The translations under genes and the position numbers were made by a program. Positions 7,098 through 11,145 of a stretch of DNA of 11,145 bases are shown one piece after another. The stretch spans positions 1 through 11,145 of the forward strand of contig DPCD01000206.1 of the NCBI GenBank assembly GCA_003516765.1. Direction: 5' to 3'. The notes below the pieces were generated by a model that saw nothing but the letters and a program-made list of their open reading frames with translations, searched no databases and was not told the DNA's origin. This stretch comes from Clostridiales bacterium. GTDB lineage: Bacteria; Bacillota; Clostridia; Oscillospirales; Oscillospiraceae. Within the stretch, counting starts at the first letter, position 1, and each line of letters begins with the position of its first letter.

Positions 7098-7892
7098 TTA
7101 CGAAAGCAAAACGGCGTCCGTCTCTTCCTGCTGCCCTGCCAGCGCGGCAAAGCGGTCGAGAAGGTCCTTCTTCGTCAGCTTTTTCTTTTCTTCGCCCGCA
7201 ATATCGAGGATGATGTGCCCTTCGTTCATCATGATCAGCCGGTTGCCGTGGGCAATGGCGTCTTTCATGTTGTGGGTGATCATGAGCGCCGTCAGACCGT
7301 TTTCTTCGACGATCTTATCGGACAGCTCCAGAACCTTTGCTGCCGTCGCCGGGTCGAGCGCTGCGGTGTGCTCGTCAAGCAGCAGCAGCTTCGGCTTCTG
7401 CAGCGACGCCATCAGAAGCGTCAGTGCCTGCCGCTGACCGCCGGACAGAAGCCCGACCTTGTCGGTCATGCGCTTTTCCAGCCCCAGCCCCAGCGCGTGC
7501 AGCCGGTCATAGTAATCCTCGCGCTCTTGTTTCGTCACGCCCCATTTGAGCGTGCGCTTTTTGCCGCGCCGCAGCGCCAGCGCCAGATTTTCCTCGATCT
7601 GCATGTTGGGCGCGGTGCCCATCATGGGATCCTGGAAAACGCGGCCGATGTACTTTGCCCTTTTGTACTCGGGCATGCCGGTGACGTCCTCGCCGTCGAT
7701 GAGTATGGAGCCTGAATCGACCGGCCACACGCCTGCAACGGCGTTAAGAAGCGTCGATTTGCCTGCGCCGTTGCCGCCGATAACGGTGACGAAGTCGCCG
7801 TCGTTGAGGCTGAGGCTGAGGTCTGTCAGCGCGCGCTTTTCGTTTATCGTTCCGGGGTTAAAGGTCTTTGAAACATTCTTTATCTCCAGCAT
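7098..7892 (-). CDS. ABC transporter ATP-binding protein, TrpZ/COG1101-type
   Basis: ATPase subunit (264 residues) that powers uptake by the neighbouring permease and lipoprotein. All nucleotide-binding motifs are intact: Walker A GGNGAGKST (39-47), Q-loop FQDP (Gln87), signature LSGGQRQ (149-155), Walker B LLLLDE (169-174) and the switch His207 (ITHNM). The MMGTAPNMQIEENL stretch after the Q-loop fits the ATPase class that travels with ABC_sub_bind lipoproteins. The ATG overlaps the permease stop by one base (TAATG), with an AGGAG 9 nt upstream. Last gene of the operon, ending just before the shared terminator. Substrate is taken from the system's class: tryptophan uptake is reported for the streptococcal relative, but substrate is not proven here. 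Confidence 0.93.
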   Translation of the reverse strand: MLEIKNVSKTFNPGTINEKRALTDLSLSLNDGDFVTVIGGNGAGKSTLLNAVAGVWPVDSGSILIDGEDVTGMPEYKRAKYIGRVFQDPMMGTAPNMQIEENLALALRRGKKRTLKWGVTKQEREDYYDRLHALGLGLEKRMTDKVGLLSGGQRQALTLLMASLQKPKLLLLDEHTAALDPATAAKVLELSDKIVEENGLTALMITHNMKDAIAHGNRLIMMNEGHIILDIAGEEKKKLTKKDLLDRFAALAGQQEETDAVLLS

Positions 7893-8875
7893 TATGCATC
7901 GCTCCTTTCGCTTATTGCCCTCTTCTTAGAGCGTGAAAACGAGCTTTTCGACTGTGCCTTGAGCTGTGGTATCGCAAGGAAGGCGGCAACAATGATGGCC
8001 GTGAACAGCTTAAGATCGTTCGGGTCAAGCTTCAGCCAGAGGATGACAACCATGACCGCGTAGTAGACAACGCCGCCGAAGATGATAAAGCAGAGCTTTA
8101 CGGCAAAGTTGCAGCCCTTGCTGAAGATAGCGTCGCACAGGATCTCGCCGATGACGATCGCAGCAAGGCCGATGACGATGGCGCCGCGGCCCATGCTGAC
8201 GTCGGCGGTGCCCTGGAACTGGGTCATAAGGCCGCCTGCGAGGGCGACTATGCCGTTTGAGATGCCGAGTCCGATGACCTTCATCGTGCCGATATGGATG
8301 CCCTGTGCACGGCTCATTGCCGGGTTGTTGCCGGTTGCGCGCAGTGCGCTGCCCTGCTCGGTGCCGAAGTACCAGTAGGAAAGAGCAACGATTATCGCCG
8401 TAAGGACAAGGCCGACCAATATTGCCTGCGGAATATGCAGCGAAGAGACGAGAAATCCGTTTCCGTTCTCCCAGAACATGCCGAACTTCTGCACGCTGGC
8501 TGTCTGATTGGCCTTTGTCATGATGCGCAGGTTGATCGAGTACAGCGCAAACTGCGTGAGTATACCGGCAAGGATCGCAGGAATGCCGAGCTTTGTGTGA
8601 AGAAAGCCCGTGCACAGACCCGTGAGCACGCCGACAACTATGGCAATCAGCAGCGCTGCCCACGCAGGCATACCGGCAAGCAAGAGCATTACCGTGACCG
8701 CGCCGCCGGTTGCGAACGAACCGTCAACGGTCATATCGGGTATATCCAGCAGACGGAAGGTTATGAACACGCCCAGCGCCATAAGTCCCCATATTATGCC
8801 CTGCGCAACGGCAGCAGGCATTCTTGATATAAGGTTCGTCACGCTCAGGGCGGACAGATAAACGGACATCGTCAT
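7892..8875 (-). CDS. ABC transporter permease, TrpY/COG4120-type (BPD_transp_2)
   Basis: Polytopic membrane permease (327 residues), with roughly eight or nine hydrophobic helices by eye between residues 20 and 305. The N-terminal GLMALGVFITFRLLDIPDMTVDGSFATGG block is characteristic of this permease class, which resembles branched-chain amino acid and sugar permeases. The loop GSALRATGNNPAMSRAQGI (about residues 177-195) is the cytoplasmic coupling segment that meets the ATPase. The C-terminus is a short basic tail. The ATG at 8875 has GAGGT 7 nt upstream; a second in-frame ATG two codons later is less well placed. It lies between the lipoprotein and ATPase genes in the usual order for TrpXYZ-type systems. 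Confidence 0.92.
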   Translation of the reverse strand: MTMSVYLSALSVTNLISRMPAAVAQGIIWGLMALGVFITFRLLDIPDMTVDGSFATGGAVTVMLLLAGMPAWAALLIAIVVGVLTGLCTGFLHTKLGIPAILAGILTQFALYSINLRIMTKANQTASVQKFGMFWENGNGFLVSSLHIPQAILVGLVLTAIIVALSYWYFGTEQGSALRATGNNPAMSRAQGIHIGTMKVIGLGISNGIVALAGGLMTQFQGTADVSMGRGAIVIGLAAIVIGEILCDAIFSKGCNFAVKLCFIIFGGVVYYAVMVVILWLKLDPNDLKLFTAIIVAAFLAIPQLKAQSKSSFSRSKKRAISERSDA

Positions 8876-8919
8876 TTTTCAGACCTCATTTCGGTTGGTT
8901 AGTTAACAGTTATAATTAA

Positions 8920-9888
8920 TTAGCCGATAGCGGTGTAATCGGAGGGAACCGTGATGCCAAGCTGCTCGCAGATATCTGCGTTGTACTTCTTGACGGGGTT
9001 CTGGTAGTACTCGATGGGCATGGTTGAGATATCGCTCTCGCCGGTCAGGATCTTTGCAGCCATCTTGCCGGTGGTAACGCCGAGCTGGTAGTAGTCAATG
9101 GAGAGGGTCGCGATGCCGCAGCCGGAAGCAATGCCTTCCTCGCCGGCGATGATGGGGGTCTTCTTGGGCAGAGCAACGTTGCTTATTGCCTCGGCGCAGG
9201 AAGCGGCGGTATTATCGGTGGGGATGTAAAGTGCGTCGCACTCATCGCATGCGGTCGCGGTTACGGTTGCGACGTCGTTGGAGTCTGCGAAGGTGTAGAC
9301 CTTAACGGTAATGCCCTTGTCCTCAAGAGCTGCCTTGACTACGTCTGACTGATATACGGAGTTTGCCTCTGCCGAGCAGTAGAGGATGCCGACGGTCTTT
9401 GCATCGGGGAGAAGCTCGGAGAACATTGCTGCCTGCTGATCCAGAGGAGCAAGGTCGGAGGTGCCGGAAACGTTGCCGCCGACGGTGCCGCTGAAGTTTT
9501 TAATGTCAAGAGCGACGCCGTACTCTGTAACTGCGGTGCCGAGGATGGGAATTGACTGGGTAGCTGCGGTTGCGGCCTGAAGCGCCGGAGTTGCGTTTGC
9601 GAGGATGAGGTCAACGCCGTCGGAAACGAAGCCGTTGCAGATGGTGCCGCAGGTCGGGATATCGTTTGCGGCGTTCTGCTCAACAAACTCGACCTTGTCG
9701 CCGAGCTCCTCCTTCAGAGCATCCTTAAAGCCCTGGGTCGCCGCATCGAGTGCCTGGTGCTGCACCAGCTGGCATATGCCGACGGTGTAGGTATCCTTGG
9801 CGGTATCGCCGCCGTTATCGCTTCCGCATGCCGCAAAGCTCAGACACATTGCGGCTGCCATTACCAAAGCTGTGATCTTCTTTTTCAT
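8920..9888 (-). CDS. ABC transporter substrate-binding lipoprotein, TrpX-like (ABC_sub_bind)
   Basis: Extracytoplasmic solute receptor (322 residues). It opens with a lipoprotein signal: basic MKKK, a hydrophobic core, and the lipobox FAAC with lipidated Cys21, followed by a Gly/Asp/Asn linker. The mature part shows the ABC_sub_bind (COG2984) pattern: YTVGICQLVQHQALD at the first strand, LILANATPALQAA, the hinge segment VGILYCSAEANSV, and ALYIPTDNTAAS. Relatives bind amino acids (tryptophan for streptococcal TrpX) or remain unassigned. AAGGAG lies 10 nt upstream of the ATG. I see no separate promoter in the roughly 45 nt between this gene and the terminator upstream of it, so expression probably depends on readthrough from the promoter at 10194-10222. 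Confidence 0.93.
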   Translation of the reverse strand: MKKKITALVMAAAMCLSFAACGSDNGGDTAKDTYTVGICQLVQHQALDAATQGFKDALKEELGDKVEFVEQNAANDIPTCGTICNGFVSDGVDLILANATPALQAATAATQSIPILGTAVTEYGVALDIKNFSGTVGGNVSGTSDLAPLDQQAAMFSELLPDAKTVGILYCSAEANSVYQSDVVKAALEDKGITVKVYTFADSNDVATVTATACDECDALYIPTDNTAASCAEAISNVALPKKTPIIAGEEGIASGCGIATLSIDYYQLGVTTGKMAAKILTGESDISTMPIEYYQNPVKKYNADICEQLGITVPSDYTAIG

Positions 9889-9930
9889 AACGTTTTTTCT
9901 CCTTTTTGATTTAACGTGCTGAATTTTTAA

Positions 9931-9968
9931 TTAAAAAAACAGGGTGTCGCCGAGCCGGCAACACCCTG
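9931..9968 (-). terminator. Intrinsic terminator in the operon leader (putative attenuator)
   Basis: On the minus strand CAGGGTGT (9968-9961) pairs with ACACCCTG (9947-9940), and an inner GCCG/CGGC helix (9959-9956 with 9952-9949) lies beyond one mismatch. A run of seven T residues follows. It lies between the only good promoter and the lipoprotein gene, about 45 nt before the ATG, so it must be bypassed for the transporter to be made. Confidence 0.85.
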
Positions 9969-9980
9969 AGATTTCCTGCA

Positions 9981-10136
9981 TCAGAAAACCGTACAAGGAC
10001 ATTCGCACCGGTCGGTCGAATTGAGAGCAGCAAAATATCGGCCTGCATAGCAGACCTTAGTAAAGCTGAAATAGGAGGACGCGGACATTTCGCGTCTGCC
10101 GGTGCTTATCATATTGCGTGCTTTGCAGATGCTCAT
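9981..10136 (-). CDS. 51-residue leader peptide candidate, aromatic-rich with C-terminal Cys cluster
   Basis: Small open reading frame upstream of the transporter operon. The ATG at 10136 has AAAGGAGA about 8 nt upstream, a strong ribosome site. In-frame starts further upstream fall at or before the predicted transcript start and are not credible. The peptide begins MSICKARNM. It contains SSYFSFTKVCYAGRYF (residues 20-35), with six Tyr/Phe in that stretch, and ends RCECPCTVF (43-51), with three Cys codons just before the stop. There is no Trp codon. The stop is 12 nt before the attenuator stem. The position fits a leader peptide whose ribosome stalling controls termination; Cys or Tyr/Phe supply are the candidate signals. 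A small peptide or RiPP-like precursor is possible, but no modifying enzymes are nearby. I do not recognise a named family. Confidence 0.6.
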   Translation of the reverse strand: MSICKARNMISTGRREMSASSYFSFTKVCYAGRYFAALNSTDRCECPCTVF

Positions 10137-10193
10137 TGCCGTATCTCCTTTCTCAAGTTCACCCGGTGGAACCCACCGTGTTTTCATGCTGCA

Positions 10194-10222
10194 ATAATAG
10201 CGCTTTAAATGGCAAAAGTCAA
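10194..10222 (-). promoter_or_regulatory. Promoter of the leader/transporter operon
   Basis: Read on the minus strand: -35 TTGACT (10222-10217, five of six), a 17-nt spacer, and -10 TATTAT (10199-10194, five of six). The start would be near 10190-10187, about 50 nt before the leader-peptide ATG. Confidence 0.82.
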
Positions 10223-10266
10223 CCGGCAAATATAACAAAAGCCGCTTAAATTATCCGGCAAAAAAC

Positions 10267-10295
10267 TACATCCGGCACAAATCGTGCCGGATGTA
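10267..10295 (-). terminator. Strong terminator behind the SLH fragment
   Basis: A 12-bp perfect stem (10267-10278 with 10284-10295) and 5-nt loop. On the minus strand it is followed by a run of six T residues; on the plus strand a weaker TTTTT follows after CGGG. It separates SLH-fragment transcription from the transporter promoter. Confidence 0.88.
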
Positions 10296-10311
10296 CGGGT
10301 TTTTGCTGATT

Positions 10312-10623
10312 TTACTGAGCGCGATAGATAAAGGTTACCGCCTGAGCACGGGTGCAGGTCGCGTTCGGGCTGAACGTAGTCGCTGTGGTTCCGTTGGTTA
10401 TGCCCTTGGAAACCGCCCATGCGACGGCCTCTGCGCACCATGCGTTTGCCGGAACATCGGTAAACTGAAGCTTCAGGTTCGACGCATCGTCACCGGATGC
10501 TCTGTAAAGGAACACAACGATCTGCGCACGGGTGCATACGGCGTTGGGGCTGAAGGTAGTATCCGTCGTGCCCTTGGTGATGCCGTTTTCTACGGCCCAC
10601 ATTATTGCCTTTTCTGATTTTTG
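10312..10623 (-). pseudogene. 5'-truncated SLH-domain protein (C-terminal remnant)
   Basis: The frame encodes the end of an S-layer-homology protein, which would normally anchor an exported protein to the cell wall. Counting from the only in-frame ATG (10602, 96 residues), a partial SLH repeat covers residues 1-36 (WAVENGITKGTTDTTFSPN...RAQIVVFLYRA). A complete one covers 47-96 (FTDVPANAWCAEAVAWAVSKG...FIYRAQ), ending at the stop as C-terminal SLH domains often do. There is no signal peptide and no clear ribosome site. SLH-like sequence continues upstream of that ATG in frame (SEKAIMWAVENG resembles the usual YxEAVxWAVENG) until a TGA at 10626-10624, which sits on the edge of a palindrome. 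The passenger domain and signal sequence are missing, so this is best read as a remnant. A promoter at 10808-10836 could still transcribe it. Confidence 0.72.
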
Positions 10624-10625
10624 TC

Positions 10626-10767
10626 AGTTAGCATATGCTAACTGCGAGATATACTTGTCTGCGTCCATACGCTTTCGAGTGGGGGGTATCGGCGTATTTC
10701 CGCGCTTAGTTAGCGCATGCTAACTAAGGCTCAAAAAATTTTGCATTTGAGTTAGCAGCTGCTAACT
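10626..10767. repeat. Three copies of an 18-bp palindrome, AGTTAGC-N4-GCTAACT
   Basis: Copies lie at 10626-10643 (centre ATAT), 10708-10725 (centre GCAT) and 10750-10767 (centre AGCT). The 7-bp arms are identical in all three while the four central bases vary, the pattern of protein-binding operator half-sites. The middle copy extends to TTAGTTAGC/GCTAACTAA. Centres are 82 and 42 bp apart, close to whole helical turns. The sites lie about 35-175 nt downstream of the minus-strand promoter. DtxR- or MarR-type regulators use similar dyads, but no regulator is in the window. Confidence 0.8.
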
Positions 10768-10790
10768 GGCTTGCAAAAAAATTTGAATCC
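10708..10790. repeat. Imperfect 42-bp tandem repeat around two of the palindromes
   Basis: After each of the second and third palindromes the sequence reads GGCT, then a C-A-run-T-run block, then a TTTGA (10726-10750 and 10768-10788). The unit including the palindrome recurs at 42 bp, suggesting local duplication of an operator plus its flank. Confidence 0.5.
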
Positions 10791-10807
10791 CTATCAAGTT
10801 TGTATGC

Positions 10808-10836
10808 ATTATAACCGATTGTACGTCCCTTTGCAA
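10808..10836 (-). promoter_or_regulatory. Minus-strand promoter reading into the palindrome array and SLH remnant
   Basis: On the minus strand -35 TTGCAA (10836-10831), a 17-nt spacer and a perfect -10 TATAAT (10813-10808). Predicted start near 10801. Confidence 0.65.
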
Positions 10837-10883
10837 GAGGTAATGTACAAAAAATCTTTTTCGAAAAAATTTTTAATTGGGGC

Positions 10884-10911
10884 TTGACAAGATGAAATAC
10901 GGTGCTATAAT
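10884..10911 (+). promoter_or_regulatory. Plus-strand promoter of the T-box transcript
   Basis: Perfect -35 TTGACA (10884-10889), a 16-nt spacer and perfect -10 TATAAT (10906-10911), with TGC directly before the -10 (extended element). Divergent from the promoter at 10808-10836. Confidence 0.9.
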
Positions 10912-10920
10912 GCAAGCATC

Positions 10921-11145
10921 AAACCTGTGACGAAGAGTAGTAGTTCCGGGAAGCCGTTGTTAAGAGAATCGTGGGTGGTGAGATCACGGTCGTCGGTGCG
11001 GAATGAATGGACTTCGGAGGGCGGCTTGAAAAAGCGTTTGCTTGAGTAGATGCCGACGGGATCCCTCCCGTTATCAATCGGGATGCGTATGATGGTACGC
11101 ATAAGCGAGCGGACGAATTTTTCGTCAATTTGGGTGGTATCGCAG
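10921..11145 (+). promoter_or_regulatory. T-box riboswitch, predicted tryptophan specifier (3' part cut by window end)
   Basis: tRNA-sensing leader RNA that controls termination before an amino-acid gene lying beyond the window. Recognisable parts in order: the stem I base with GACGAAGAGTAGTAG (about 10929-10943); the AGAG element (10963-10966) with GGTGGTGAGATCACGG (10975-10988 region); and the specifier segment GAATGGACTTCGGAG (11005-11019), where the codon position after GAA reads TGG (11008-11010) followed by A. Then come GACGGG/CCCGTTATC (about 11055-11075), a GACGAA-TTT-TTCGTC hairpin (11112-11126) and the T-box sequence GGGTGGTATCGCAG (11132-11145). The usual ACC is ATC here, a variant. 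TGG means Trp, so trpS, trp biosynthesis or Trp transport is expected downstream. The antiterminator/terminator is not visible. Confidence 0.87.

Larger units (their letters stand above)
9889..10190 (-). promoter_or_regulatory. Long 5' leader of the TrpXYZ-like operon with competing hairpins
   Basis: About 300 nt of untranslated leader apart from the 51-codon frame. A hairpin CGGTGG-GTT-CCACCG (10178-10164) sits almost at the predicted 5' end. Within the frame, GCACCGG (10105-10099) can pair with CCGGTGC (10011-10005), the latter covering the codons for Arg43-Cys44. The overlapping CCGGCA (10102-10097) is also complementary to TGCCGG in the attenuator's 5' arm. GACGCG/CGCGTC near 10096-10078 forms another small hairpin. 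I found no match by eye to a known metabolite riboswitch. Confidence 0.5.

Noticed and set aside
10164..10178. Plus-strand GGTGGAACC resembling a T-box core sequence
   Set aside because: It is simply one face of a short hairpin; no stem I, specifier or downstream plus-strand gene accompanies it.
10137..10238. N-terminal extension of the 51-residue leader frame to 68 or 85 residues
   Set aside because: The extra starts lie at or upstream of the predicted transcription start (10190-10187), and the strong AAAGGAGA is matched to the ATG at 10136.
10624..10626. In-frame TGA of the SLH remnant read as selenocysteine
   Set aside because: No SECIS-like hairpin was recognised immediately downstream and SLH domains do not use Cys/Sec at this point; truncation is simpler.
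10626..10767. Palindrome array as a CRISPR array
   Set aside because: Only three units, perfect dyads with unequal spacing and similar flanks in place of unique spacers, and no cas genes.
10905..11128. Minus-strand open frames of 65 and 69 codons
   Set aside because: They are antisense to the conserved T-box elements and have no protein features.

Overview
The window looks like chromosomal DNA from a fairly GC-rich gut-type Clostridia, most likely Oscillospiraceae/Ruminococcaceae. The pointers are AGGAGG-like ribosome sites, a T-box riboswitch, a DUF4317 protein (a family I know from Clostridia), a TrpXYZ-type ABC transporter and a fragment of an S-layer-homology (SLH) protein. The genus cannot be fixed from the sequence alone.

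Left part (1-3355), nucleoside salvage. Two tandem inosine/uridine-preferring nucleoside hydrolases lie on the plus strand with a 4-bp ATGA overlap. They converge on a minus-strand pair, a uridine-phosphorylase-like nucleoside phosphorylase followed by an FMN-dependent NAD(P)H oxidoreductase, also overlapping by ATGA. A bidirectional terminator at 1914-1956 serves both units. Together the hydrolases and the phosphorylase would release bases and ribose or ribose-1-phosphate from nucleosides.

Middle part (3359-7091), housekeeping. A minus-strand three-gene operon encodes HflK, HflC (TTG start) and a LURP-one/YxjI-like protein, with 4-bp overlaps at both junctions. A divergent DUF4317 gene with its own extended -10 promoter follows. 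It ends at a second bidirectional terminator shared with the ABC operon.

Right part (7098-10302), transport. A minus-strand operon encodes a substrate-binding lipoprotein, a permease and an ATPase of the TrpXYZ-type class (ABC_sub_bind family). Upstream is a roughly 300-nt leader with a strong promoter, a 51-codon open reading frame rich in Tyr/Phe and ending in a Cys cluster, and then an intrinsic terminator placed before the lipoprotein gene. This is the layout of transcription attenuation by a leader peptide, and it is the most novel-looking element here.

Far right (10312-11145). A 5'-truncated SLH gene fragment ends against an array of three 18-bp palindromes of the form AGTTAGC-N4-GCTAACT. 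Beyond them are back-to-back promoters. The plus-strand promoter drives a T-box leader whose specifier reads as UGG (tryptophan); its T-box sequence runs off the window edge, so the regulated gene is not visible. A Trp-sensing T-box next to a TrpXYZ-class transporter suggests a small aromatic amino acid neighbourhood.
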